Part shown: positions 1-9,719 of the stretch, in pieces | Position numbering within the stretch: the first letter of the stretch is position 1 | Layout of the letters: each line of letters starts with the position of its first letter | Source of the DNA: Arctopsyche grandis | Lineage: Eukaryota; Arthropoda; Insecta; Trichoptera; Hydropsychidae | Assembly (NCBI RefSeq): GCF_051622035.1 | Contig: NC_135357.1 | Location: 20,698,256-20,762,255, forward strand | Length of the DNA stretch: 64,000 nt | Reading direction: 5' to 3' | Notes under the pieces: model-generated | Database searches by the model: none | What the model saw: the letters and a program-made list of their open reading frames with translations, nothing else | Told to the model about the DNA's origin: nothing | Position numbers and translations under genes: made by a program

Positions 1-770
1 TCACATAGAGCTCATCACCACCACGGGCATGGTAGGTCTTAGCACTACGGCAGCCGGAATACCGCTGCCAGAACAAAAGCAAGAGCCGTCAGCTGCCTTA
101 GCTTCAGCGCAAAAACTGTCGGTTTTGATAATTGTTGGCCAGTCCGGATGTCTGTATATTGCGCCACACGACTGGTGAATTGACTGACCAAGGAAGTAAC
201 GGGATATTACTGAAGGCCATTTTACTTTTTTGGTAGTGTAGCATGGTGCATTGTTTTGCGTAAAATGGTACGCTGTACTTGCAGTCGTAATGTCTGTTAT
301 TGAAGGCAAAAACACATTTTAATGAGCATTCAGGTATTGATGATTCACCTCACGCATTGGCCCTTCTGCGAACAAATTCTCTCATTTGTGGAGAAATTAC
401 GACGCTTGATTCATCTGACAAATGCACTTAAAAATATATAAAAATGGTTAAAAAGTCAATATGAATTTAGCAATTTGTTTAAGGGTACATTTTTATTATA
501 TCATCTTTCAGTCATCAAAGATGAATGTCCGATGACTTTTGGCCCAATTGGGCCGCTGTGCTTTTAGTCCAATTTCGTTGAAACAACGTTGTATTGTTTT
601 GGTGGATTTATTCACCCCATCGCCAATTAATTGCTCTTTCATACCTTTTTTTTTTAGTGATGAAGCGGTTTTGGAGCACAAGTTTGACAATTTTCCGTTA
701 AGTCCTGGGGATGGTTTTTTTTTTACCCCATACATACTTATGTATTGTAATGGGTTGTGAACATATCTTT
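1..770 (-). pseudogene. Tc1/mariner-like transposase remnant
   Basis: On the minus strand two pieces lie in the expected N-to-C order. The piece at about 770-508 ends in a Tc1-like second helix-turn-helix (NKSTKTIQRCFNEIGLKAQRP). The piece at 315-1 holds a decayed DDE block, FTQNNAPCYTTKKVK, in which the usual acidic residue of the QDNAPCH motif is replaced by Asn. In another frame just downstream comes NIPLLPWSVNSPVV, resembling the family's LPWP..SPDLNPIE block. The frame change, the lost catalytic residue and the non-coding gap show that it is dead. Family assignment rests on motif recognition only. The element runs off the left edge. Confidence 0.5.
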
Positions 771-837
771 GTTTATATATTTCTAGAAGATTGGTGTTTA
801 ATTTATTCACCGACTTGTACTTAATGGCAAGGATGGC

Positions 838-1250
838 AACTCTATGAGACCTTCCACTGAACGTATTGGTCCTTTCACCGATATTTAATAAAGTTTGTGC
901 AAATTCCCTTGCTAATGTTGCACACAGGATTGTCATGACGTGTGATGTCTAATGGCAATTTAAAAGCGGAATAGGCCGTTTTACCGCCTTGAAGTAATTT
1001 AGCAGCGATTCTCGATAAAGCTACTGCAATGGTTATTTTGGATAGAAGTAAATTTAAAATTAAGGTTTTCCTTTATCGCCTGTAGCGTCCCAGTTGATTC
1101 GAATTAACGCAATCCAAAAAAATATTGTAGACCATCTTTTGATTGGCAATCAAACACGATTCGTCATTATTTACGAAATATGCTAATTTGTCGCAGTTAT
1201 AATTAGTTTCCTGATCTAACTCGTTGTCAATTCCTCTTTTCTGCCGTTTT
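838..1250 (-). pseudogene. Helitron Pif1-helicase remnant, oldest diverged copy
   Basis: The minus strand encodes broken pieces of a Helitron helicase around the Walker A region, including RIAAKLLQGGKTAYSAFKLPLDI and NPVCNISKG (in Helitron helicases these lie between Walker A and GDFRQ). The DNA is clearly related to 10,681-10,745 and 11,055-11,330 of the array, but joins those two blocks directly and keeps a stretch that the array copies have lost. Several frameshifts and stops are present. It is a diverged relative of the array's Helitron A, not a member of the recent amplification. Confidence 0.6.
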
Positions 1251-1617
1251 ATCAGAATAGTTTTTTTTTTGTTGAATATGTAGCAGCTTAGTCCACGAGT
1301 GTTATATTTTCAAGCGATTGCGGCTTATTCGTATTCTCAGAGTCAGAGTTTGCAATATTAAAATTAAAACAAAATTTTTTCCTATTTTCTTGAACTGAAC
1401 ATTCGAGGTATGATTTTAATTCCCATTTTTTGCTTTTTTCCCAAACAAGACTTGGATTTAAAACATATTTATTCGGTATTTCAGTATAATTAAAGGGTCA
1501 GGTCTCGAGATCTAATGAATTTAACTAAAACCATGTAATTAAAGACATATCTTGATGTTCTGCGCGCTCTAAAGTTTCGCAATCCTTCCCTTTCGTCAGA
1601 ATATACGGATTGTTCGA
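1251..1617. other. AT-rich stretch with no recognised gene
   Basis: No coding frame with recognisable motifs was found on either strand. By position it may be decayed Helitron sequence, since Helitron fragments lie on both sides. Confidence 0.4.
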
Positions 1618-2064
1618 ATGGTAAATGGACAGTTAAATAACATGTCGCATGCGATCGATCGTGCATTTTATACTCTAAAAAAAATACGCCACATTCCCTC
1701 CAATGCGCTGATATATCTGCAATCTAAAAAGTCTACTTCTGCCCCCTCATTTACCACCCTCCACAATAACGTTTGCGCCATCAAACCCCTTGAATATACG
1801 TATGTTTAAAAATGTATTTTACCGCACTGATCGAAGTACAAATTTCTACATTAATATGTGCATCAAATTTCAAAGTTAGATATTGATTATACGGCACGAT
1901 AAATTATTATCGATTATTGTGACGAACAGATACTTAGCAGGTAAACTGCACCTGTACGTTGGGACAAATGTAACCCATGGTTCCCACGGGCCCGACTTTG
2001 GTCCTGTAGGAACTGTTACATTCGTGATCGATGTACATCTGTGTTTTGTTTGTCCATTCTTCAA
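1618..2064 (-). pseudogene. Helitron fragment, diverged paralogue of array segment
   Basis: The minus strand around 1815-1905 reads as the Helitron motif VPYNQYLTLKFDAHINVEIC followed by TSISAVKYIF. This segment joins the Rep and helicase parts of Helitron proteins. The DNA parallels 9,725-10,340 and 18,140-18,600. It lacks the 167 bp insertion seen at 9,960 in the second of these, so it shows the uninterrupted state. The polypyrimidine run present in the relatives is missing here. Confidence 0.55.
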
Positions 2065-2067
2065 TGT

Positions 2068-2346
2068 TTAATAAAATAATATTATTATGTCTCTTTTTTC
2101 GCTCTTCAGCTTCAGTTCCAATGTATTTAAAGAATTCTGCGCAATAGATTGTGTCGATTTATAAACTTTGAGTTCACCTTCAAAATTGGCTATACTGCAC
2201 GTCATAGCTCCAACAGTTCCGCTGATCTCCGCCGTTTTAGGAAGCAGTTTGGCCACTTGATCCTTAGAGAACTTGTTCGCTGGATCCGTAAGCAGATCAA
2301 TGATTTCCTTAATAGTGTCAGTAATCGTGGATACAAAATTTGCCAT
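2068..2346 (-). CDS. Short ORF, possible retrotransposon ORF1 (gag-like) N-terminus
   Basis: An ATG at 2346 opens a 92-residue frame beginning MANFVSTITDTIKEIIDLL and ending at a stop at 2068. It is rich in Lys, Glu and Leu with a helical, coiled-coil-like character, as in the N-terminal region of some LINE ORF1 proteins. No zinc knuckle or other defining motif is present. It could equally be a random open frame in transposon debris. There is no promoter or expression evidence. Confidence 0.25.
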   Translation of the reverse strand: MANFVSTITDTIKEIIDLLTDPANKFSKDQVAKLLPKTAEISGTVGAMTCSIANFEGELKVYKSTQSIAQNSLNTLELKLKSEKRDIIILFY

Positions 2347-2466
2347 GTTTGATAAGGTAGCAAAATGTAGGTATACTTGAGTAGTGAAGCGCACAACCGC
2401 TTGCGAACGGCAAACGAATCGAATTACATATATATGTTACACCGAATCCGTGAAATTGTCTATTAC

Positions 2467-2556
2467 ACGCATTCAGCAAGAGAATTGCCGAATGCGTGAA
2501 AAATGCAAGCACGTTGCCCAGTTCGCGGATTCGGCAAATTCTTTGCCGAATGCGTG
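2467..2556. repeat. Cluster of short imperfect palindromes (GAATGCGTG / TTCGGCAA)
   Basis: Two adjacent hairpins share half-sites. CACGCATTC..GCAA faces TTGC.GAATGCGTG around 2467-2500. TTCGGCAAA faces TTTGCCGAA around 2532-2553, followed by another GCGTG. The arms are about 10-14 bp. The function is unknown. They may be the ends of a small foldback element. Confidence 0.45.
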
Positions 2557-2879
2557 TATCCGGCAAGAATTTGTCTGCTCTGGTGTTGTTTTTTTAGAAC
2601 ATGACAGCGTGGACAAGTGTCAAAGTGACAGCTGAATAAGGATGTTTAATTTACGTATTATTTATGTATAATATGACTACATACATATGTTTCGATCATC
2701 TCATATGACTTATACATAAATTAATGTTAGTTTTAAACATTTTGATCAATATTTTAACAGTCGGAATTTTATACCTTGTGAAGAAATCAGTATTATATTA
2801 TAAATATTTAATTTCATTACACATACAAAACAAATTAACATATTCAAAGATAACTTAAAAATGACAACATGCTCATTGT

Positions 2880-5800
2880 ATTTTTATTTTTTTATTTTAT
2901 TAATTGAAAAATCAACAGACAGGATGTACAGAGATAGGTATAAAAAACACAAAAAGTAAATAAATAATATATGTAACACCCGAGTCCAATAATAGATTTT
3001 TACAAAAATGAAAAAGATAAATATAAGGAAAACAAATTAAAAAGTAAAGAATAAAGGCATGACAAAATATGTAGTACATTGCATAATTAAACTATAGTAT
3101 TAAAATATTTGGAAAAGGTTATAAGATAGAATATAAGAAGAAATTGAAATTTACAAATATAAAAAACAAATGAAAAAGGTAAATACAAAATAAACAAATG
3201 AAATGGAAAGGAATGAAAGCTATAATATGATTAAATAGCACATTACATAACTAAACTAAAGTATAAAAATAATGGAAATATTGGAAAAATAGAATAGAAG
3301 AAAAAATGAATCAATCGGTCAAGATTCTCTTGATGTTAGACCTGAATTGATGTAGGGAAATACCAAACAGATCAACCTCATTCAGCTCTCCGTTAAACAT
3401 ACGATAAACGCGCTGCAGATAAAAATATTTTTGGGAATTAGTATTGAAAGGATCAAGTGAAAAGAGTGTAACGCGTCTAGGGTATCGAACTGGGATTCTG
3501 AAATTAACCTTATTCAGTAAATCAGAACAATCAAGGAAACCATTTATGAGCTTAAAGAAGAATATAGCATCAGAATGTCGTCGCCTGACAGAAAGATTGT
3601 TAAAAGAAAGGATTTTTAAAATGTCGGAAACAGTAGAATGGGTATAGGTAGGAAAAAGGTAGCGTAAGGATTTAATAAATTTAAGTTGAACTTTCTCAAT
3701 ACAATTAATATGGGATAAATAAAAAGGTGACCAGATAATTGAGGCAAATTCAAGGTGAGACCTTACAAAGGAAAAATAAAGTAATTTTAGTACATAAGGA
3801 TCATTAAAGGGTTTTGTTGAGCGGAGTAGGAATCCAAGAGATTTAAATGCTTTGTTGGTAATAAAAGAAATATGTTCAGAGAAATCTAGTTTATTATTGA
3901 GTATTACACCAAGATCCTTAATAGAAGATGACGTGTTAAGGATTGAATGATTTAATTGATATTGATTAGTAATAATTGACTTATTTCTAGTGAAATTTAA
4001 AATAGAGCATTTTTCTAGATTAATAAAAAGATCATTATTTAAACAATATATAGAGAATCTATCTAGATCTTCTTGTATCTTATGACAATCGTCTATGGTG
4101 TATATGGGTTTGTAAATTTTTAAATCATCAGCGTAAAGAAGTATAAAGGAATGTTTGAAGATGTATGAGATATCATTAATATAGAGTAAAAAGAATAAGG
4201 GACCTAAATGCGACCCTTGTGGGACACCGGAAGGAATATGTCTAAGTGATGATCTAAAACCATTGAGAATTATGATTTGGTGACGATTTAGTATATACGA
4301 AGAGATCCAACGAAATAAATTTCCTCGGATTCCAAGGGACCAAAGTTTATTGAGTAAAAGGTTGTGATTGATTTTATCAAAAGCTTTAGAGAAATCCGTA
4401 TAAACGACGTCTATTTGGATTCGTTTGTCCATATAAGATGTGAGAGTACTAGTGAAATTAAGCAGGTTAGTCTCTACCGATCTCCCCTTAAAAAAACCAT
4501 GTTGTTCAGGTATAATGTAGTTTTTGAAATTGGAGAAAAGGAAATTATAGATAATTTTTTCAAAGATTTTACTAATGACAGATAGTTTAGATATAGGACG
4601 GTAATTCTCAATAAGATTCTTATCACCTTTTTTAAAAATAGGGGTGATGTAAGATAATTTCCAATAGTCAGGAAATTTACCGTTCGACATAGAAAGATTG
4701 AAAAGGATTGTTATGGGAAGAGATAATGGGACAGCACATTTAACAAGGAAAAAAGAAGGCAAACCATCACAACCCGCACCAAGATTAACATTGAGAGAGT
4801 TGATGTGACTGAGTACAGTAGATAAGTCAAAATGAAAAGTAGATAAGTTACAAGAAGAAGTATCTGTATTAGAGATAGAAAGGTTAATGGTAGAATCACT
4901 ATTGAAAGTGGAGTCAAAATAGTCAGCAAAAATGGTACAGATTTCAGAACCATGTGAAGCCGACTTATTTCCATAATACATTACGGAAGGATATGAAGAG
5001 GAGGTATTTTTTTTTGAATTTATATATGACCAAAATGATTTGGGATTAGTTTTAATATTATTTTGAATAAGAGAAATATAATTTCTAAAGCAGATTAAAG
5101 AATATTTTTTAATTCGAGCTCTTAATAGTGAAAAACTTTGATAATCTAAGGGATTTGAATAAATTTTAAATTTTTTATGGAATTTGTTTTTTTCTTTTAT
5201 TATTTTAATAAGAGACGATGTAAACCAAGGGGGATATTTGGTACGCTTAGATTTAAGAGTAAAAGGGACGTGGCATTCAATAATATTTTGTAAGGTATCG
5301 TAAAATTTTTTACAAGCTAAATCAATATTTAAATTGGACAAAAGTGAATTCCAATTGATATCGCTTAAAATTGGAATAATTGTAGCATAGTCAGCTTTTC
5401 TAAAGAGGAAAGTTTTATTATAATTATAATTCAAGGGTGAAGATTTGTTGTAAATTATTGAGATGCAAAAGGATAAATGATGAGAATCTTCATGGATTAG
5501 CGTAGAGTCAGCACGAGAAATATATAAGGGGAAACTACTAATAGCTAGGTCAAGAATACGATTATTAGTATTTGACAAATAATTGTATTGATAAAGTTTA
5601 TTATAAGATAAGAATTGAGTAAAGGAAAGGGAAGAAAAATTAATACAATTGGAAGGAAATAGATGCAGATTTGAGTCGTATTTTGTCCAATCAATAGTGG
5701 GAAGATTGTAATCACCGAGTAAAATGAATCGATCCTCTGGATAATTGGTTATTAGATCAGATACTTTATTTAAATGGGTAACTAATAGAGTTTGGTGAGA

Positions 5801-6163
5801 ATTACCAGGAGGAATATAGACAGTACAGATATTTAGTTTAAAAAATTTAGTGGTAATAGTAATCCAAAGGTCTTCTGTGGAAGTTAACCAATTATTTTGA
5901 ATGACAGAGGGTAGATTATTTTTCACAGCTATGATTACACCACCACCAAATATTTGGTTATGAAGAGAATAATCTCTGTCACGTCGAAACACCTGATATC
6001 TGGCATCAAAAAACTCACTATTATTGAATGAGTCATTTAGCCAAGTTTCTGATAGACAGATAATATCATAATTATTAACTAATACATTTTGAAGAAAAGA
6101 GTCAGATTTAGTTCGGAGACCTCTGACATTTTGATAATAAATGACAAGACGATTAGAAGACAT
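2880..6163 (-). mobile_element. Non-LTR retrotransposon (CR1/L2-like), ORF2 and 3' tail
   Basis: The element reads right to left. It comprises an intact pol ORF (3311-6163), a T-rich 3' untranslated region of about 400 bp, and an A-rich end near 2880-2905 (on the minus strand TAATAAAATAAAAAAATA), as expected for a LINE 3' end. I could not place the 5' end. The sequence right of 6163 is an AT microsatellite-like tract and no ORF1 was recognised beside it. No clear target-site duplication could be fixed without a second copy to compare. Confidence 0.7.
3311..6163 (-). CDS. LINE pol: APE endonuclease plus reverse transcriptase
   Basis: This is an uninterrupted 950-residue ORF from the ATG at 6163 (MSSNRLVIYYQNVRGLRTK). 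An upstream in-frame Met 60 codons earlier would add a hydrophobic, low-complexity stretch from microsatellite DNA, so the internal start is preferred. The order is an apurinic-type endonuclease (YQNVRGLRTK, SETWL, IPPGN, LLGDYNLP, then SHHLSF near its end) followed by reverse transcriptase (PIFKKGDKNLIENYRPIS, DFSKAFDKINH, SGVPQGSHLGPLFFLLYIND, catalytic LLYADDLK, and the thumb-like VRSHLEFASIIWSP). The C-terminal layout fits the CR1/L2/Jockey side of LINEs rather than R1. There is no premature stop, so it may be young. Activity cannot be judged from sequence. Confidence 0.85.
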   Translation of the reverse strand: MSSNRLVIYYQNVRGLRTKSDSFLQNVLVNNYDIICLSETWLNDSFNNSEFFDARYQVFRRDRDYSLHNQIFGGGVIIAVKNNLPSVIQNNWLTSTEDLWITITTKFFKLNICTVYIPPGNSHQTLLVTHLNKVSDLITNYPEDRFILLGDYNLPTIDWTKYDSNLHLFPSNCINFSSLSFTQFLSYNKLYQYNYLSNTNNRILDLAISSFPLYISRADSTLIHEDSHHLSFCISIIYNKSSPLNYNYNKTFLFRKADYATIIPILSDINWNSLLSNLNIDLACKKFYDTLQNIIECHVPFTLKSKRTKYPPWFTSSLIKIIKEKNKFHKKFKIYSNPLDYQSFSLLRARIKKYSLICFRNYISLIQNNIKTNPKSFWSYINSKKNTSSSYPSVMYYGNKSASHGSEICTIFADYFDSTFNSDSTINLSISNTDTSSCNLSTFHFDLSTVLSHINSLNVNLGAGCDGLPSFFLVKCAVPLSLPITILFNLSMSNGKFPDYWKLSYITPIFKKGDKNLIENYRPISKLSVISKIFEKIIYNFLFSNFKNYIIPEQHGFFKGRSVETNLLNFTSTLTSYMDKRIQIDVVYTDFSKAFDKINHNLLLNKLWSLGIRGNLFRWISSYILNRHQIIILNGFRSSLRHIPSGVPQGSHLGPLFFLLYINDISYIFKHSFILLYADDLKIYKPIYTIDDCHKIQEDLDRFSIYCLNNDLFINLEKCSILNFTRNKSIITNQYQLNHSILNTSSSIKDLGVILNNKLDFSEHISFITNKAFKSLGFLLRSTKPFNDPYVLKLLYFSFVRSHLEFASIIWSPFYLSHINCIEKVQLKFIKSLRYLFPTYTHSTVSDILKILSFNNLSVRRRHSDAIFFFKLINGFLDCSDLLNKVNFRIPVRYPRRVTLFSLDPFNTNSQKYFYLQRVYRMFNGELNEVDLFGISLHQFRSNIKRILTD

Positions 6164-6765
6164 TGTAAAAAAGGAAGTAGATAGAGCACGTAGTGATATA
6201 AATATAAATATCCATATGCATAAATGAAAATAGATATATGCATATAAACATACACATAACTGCATACACAGATAAAGATATGGAATTATTAAGCAAACCA
6301 TCCTTGGTGATACCAGTTGAAATGCAAAGGTATACATGGACACAAATATAAAAACGAACTCGTACCTTTTTTAGTTTATGAGTAAAATATATGTAAATAG
6401 CATAGTTATATAGTAATAATAAAAATAATAAATTATATAGCCATACGTACATAATTGTTTGCACATACATATATATAATATGTGATGCAGACCAGTAGAC
6501 AATAAATGCATAGATAATTATTAGGTTATTAAAATTTAATATTGCACTTAGTCATTTGATTTTGCAAAGATCTGATTCTTTTGAGATTTGTATGATATTG
6601 GAGCTCGCACTTTTTCTAATCATGATCTTGCAATCTTTAACCCACAAGTAGGCGTAGTTAACATAATATTTATATAACAAATTGGTTTGACCCAAAATTA
6701 AATAAATGATGTATTCAATAATTACTTAAAAATACAAGGGAATGATTTAATACATATTAAATAAA
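6164..6765. other. AT-rich spacer right of the LINE
   Basis: Low-complexity tacatata/ataaat DNA. Open frames here consist of Tyr, Ile, Cys and Leu codons from microsatellite-like sequence and are not credible genes. It may include the LINE 5' untranslated region. Confidence 0.4.
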
Positions 6766-6888
6766 TTAGTAATTTTTGCAACTTCTGCCACCGTGACAGC
6801 CAGAATTGCAGACAAATTGACTGCGGTAACATGCACATCTTCCGGACTGGCATCCTTTAACACAGTGACACCTTTTATTATACATATA
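6766..6888 (-). pseudogene. Cysteine-rich CXC-like tail, end of a lost transposon or retroelement ORF
   Basis: A short minus-strand frame ends at a stop at 6766 with the pattern CHCVKGCQSGRCACY, then C, then CHGGRSCKNY. The spacing of eight cysteines and the CHGG.SC ending resemble the Cys-rich C-terminal modules found at the ends of invertebrate transposon/integrase-type proteins and in tesmin/TSO1-like CXC domains. Nothing recognisable lies upstream in the same frame, so it is probably a detached 3' end. The assignment is by pattern only. Confidence 0.4.
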
Positions 6889-7019
6889 TCGAATATCTAT
6901 GGTATATGAATATAGTTTTACTAAGTCTTTATTCGTCTTCAACACACAAACACGTTATGTAAACGGACTTGTATTTACGACTTTCCTATGGCCACCCCAG
7001 ACGGATTGTTAGTCATTTG

Positions 7020-7255
7020 ATTTGCAAGTCTTCGGTATGATATTAAATTTTATAATATCTCAACGTTGAATTCTAACAGGGAGTTGTGTTTCGCTTGGAG
7101 ATACATAGGTCAATACGGGGTAAAAATATTCGATTACCTATTCGCGTCCCGGAAATGACTTCTAAATCTAAAAAAATTGTATACATTCCGCGAACTAATC
7201 TCCCCATTTTCGCATTCATGTTACGCAACAGCATAACTATAGCACCTATTTTAAT
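7020..7255 (-). pseudogene. Helitron helicase C-terminal fragment, diverged copy
   Basis: This is the minus-strand equivalent of 13,135-13,374, containing KMGRLVRGMYT and SGTRIGNRIFLPRIDL, broken by small indels. In Helitron helicases this block follows the RNxNP..GL motif and carries the LPRIPLxPSD-like segment. It is older and more damaged than the array copies. Confidence 0.55.
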
Positions 7256-7307
7256 TTGAGTTCATGAGGCGGTAAAGCAGACGCCGTTATCGAAAGCAAA
7301 AATTGAA

Positions 7308-7582
7308 TAAATATGAATCAACAATATATTGTTGTGAAAGACGCCCCGGCACCCAATAACGGATTGAAATGGTCTCGGAATACCAAGTGTATAAGCTTTG
7401 AATTGAAGCATAGAAATATTATACGCGGAACCTCCTAAGCTACTGTATAAAATTTGCAATTTGGATTATCTGTAAAAACTATATTATATTTGGTTTTGAA
7501 TGTACGAGACTCTTTGGGGTCGGAAACTTGTTTTACTTTTAACAATTAGTTGAAAGAAATCAATATGTACATCTAAATATCC
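7308..7582 (-). pseudogene. Helitron N-terminal flank, joined abruptly to R1-like LINE
   Basis: The DNA matches 12,833-13,105 of the array (start of the Rep-side frame, QQYIVDSYL region) with scattered differences. At about 7583 it switches in the middle of the match to R1-like LINE sequence that starts at 16,298 in the array units. The breakpoint sequence is ctaaatatcca/tccgatg. It shows that the first-unit region was rearranged independently. Confidence 0.6.
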
Positions 7583-8936
7583 ATCCGATGTTGGGCATTA
7601 GTCGTCCGATGCTGTTGACAGCTCTTGCCGCTTTCTCCGCGGCATGCTCGGTTTGTTTCTTGAATGTTAATTTGACATCTAGAATTATTCCAAGATAAGT
7701 CAAATATCTTTTTAGTCTCACGTCGTATCCCGAAATGGTGATTTTCGGGGGTTCAATTTTTCTTTTCCTGGTGAACAAAACCGCCTCGGTTTTTTGTGGT
7801 GCAAGCTGTAGTTCAGCTTCCGTCATCCATTCGTTCACTAGGTCGAGAGAGTATTCTTACAAGGTAGTCCGGTATTCCACCGAGCTCCGATAGGGCCGTC
7901 ATTATTTTATCCCATCTGGCAGAATTGAATGCATTTTTAACGTCCAGTGTCACCATTATACAGTGACTACTCGTTTTTAATGTTTCACTCTGCGCGTCTT
8001 TTATTGTCTTGATGACCTCGGCTATTGCGTCTACCGTGGACCGTCCGGGTCTGAACCCGTATTGCTGCGAACATAACCCGCCTTCCGTCTCCGTCGTCTT
8101 TGCTACTCTCTGTAATATGAGGCGCTCGAGAAGTTTGCCCAATCCGTCTAACATACACAGTGGCCTGTATGACGACGGCTCCTCTGGTGGTTTGTTGTCC
8201 TTGGTTATGAGCACGAGTCTGCCTTTTCCATATTTTCGGAAATTCTCCGCTCTTGAGGCAACTGTTGAATGTCCGCAGCAATGTTTCCGGGCAGACTTTA
8301 GCAGATATGCGGAGAATTTCGTTCGGTATTCCGTCAGGTCCAGGTGATTTGTCAGTTGACAGTCGTTTTGTTGCCGAGTATAGTTCACCCAGTGTAAATT
8401 CTGGGATGTCTTCAGGCTCTATGTTCCACGCTTGTGGTGTCGTCTCGTTGTGTGTAGGGAAAAGGTGTGAAACTATCGTTTCCAAATTTCCATCTCTGTT
8501 TAAGAAAGGAATTTGGCGGTGGCCGGACAGTTTACCACGTACATACCATACGATACGCTTGGCCCCATGGGTCAAGGTCCACCGTCGCTATGAGTTGTTC
8601 CCACATCATCTTTTTGCTCCTCCTGATTGCGTAGGTGACTGCTCTTCTTGCTTCTTTGTGGGCTTCGCTTGCAGTTTCGATGGCCGTTTGGTCGTCTACG
8701 TGGCCTGATATGTGTCTTCGTCCAGTCCGACAGAGCTCTCTTTGTTTTCTTGTGCAGGTTCTTTGCAGCTCTGAAATTTCATCGTTCCACCAATATTGTG
8801 GTTTTCGTCCCACTCCACCCTTCTTCGGCATCGAGGTCTTGCAAGCCCGACTGATCGCTGCCGTTGTCTCCTTGCAAAGTTCTGTTCCAGTTGTGGCGTC
8901 TTGAATACGGCCGCACTCGAACTTGTCTCTTCGCAC
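7583..8936 (-). pseudogene. R1-like LINE ORF2 fragment, RT core deleted
   Basis: The minus strand holds the N-terminal half of an R1-clade pol, beginning near FECGRIQDATTG, then SMPKKGGVGRKPQYWWNDEI, PEDIPEFTLGELYSATKRLS, DKSPGPDGIPNEILR and the start of the polymerase (SSYRPLCMLDGLGKLLERL, QQYGFRPGRSTVDAI, TLDVKNAFNSARW). About 229 bp are deleted at 7849, removing the SGVPQGS and FADD catalytic motifs that the array copies keep. Frameshifts occur near 8260 and 8545. This copy keeps about 512 bp (8279-8790) that the array copies lack. It is inactive. Confidence 0.75.
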
Positions 8937-9194
8937 GTTTTATATACGCGATATATACCTGGTTTACGACCTTAGCACCTTGGCTTACGGCCAGTACCTG
9001 GGGGGGCTGCCATAAATATTATATGCATAAATTCGCTAACCAGTTCAATAAAAACAAATTAAGCTTAAAATTAACAAAGTTCAGCTTAACAAAAATGAGG
9101 TTATAGACACAAACGCAAATTGACGCCAAGCGCCAAGTATTCGTTTTAAATGTTCAAATAAATGAATACAACAACATTTTTAATAATTATAAAT

Positions 9195-9440
9195 TAAAAA
9201 TCGACCTGTAGTTGCTGCGTAAGCGGCTAATTTTTTTTTTGCACATCTAATCTCGTCGCGTTCGGCTTGATTTTTAAAAAAGTTTTTAAAATTATATCGA
9301 GTGATTAATTTTTATTTTATTTTGTTTATAAAGTTTTTGTCGTTTGGATTCCACAAATCTGAATGGGTCTTAGACGACACTATGAAACGTAAGTCAGTGC
9401 CGGCCTCTGGAACAATATCGTTGCCACCGTCCATGCTGCT
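9195..9440 (-). pseudogene. MADF-domain fragment (Adf-1-like), diverged copy
   Basis: The minus strand encodes, with one-base slips, a degraded LWNP block and then IKPNATRLDVQKK and AAYAATTGRF. Comparison with the better copy at 13,480-13,735 identifies it as part of a MADF (Myb/SANT-like) DNA-binding domain. PIF/Harbinger elements commonly carry such a second ORF, so this is probably Harbinger ORF1. It is non-functional. Confidence 0.45.
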
Positions 9441-9719
9441 AATCCGACTATTGCCGATTTCTGTTATTCTCCTTCTTCATATCGTGACATTGAAATAGCA
9501 TGTAGCCATAATCTTTTGGTTTTTCTCGATTGTTCTTCTTCCTCGCATATCAAAGATACTATAATAGCGTTCGTTTCGTCCATCTTGCTCCGAGGTACCG
9601 AACAAATGATTGACATAATTTACTGCGTAGTGTCGTATCGCTTTCGTTTAAGTGCGGTGTACATAATATTATCGCACACTGTTGTGAAGTGTCCGATCGT
9701 TCGTTTGACGCATAGTGCG

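Noticed and set aside
6164-6343. N-terminal 60-codon extension of the LINE pol
   Set aside because: It is encoded by AT microsatellite DNA. The endonuclease begins right after the ATG at 6,163.
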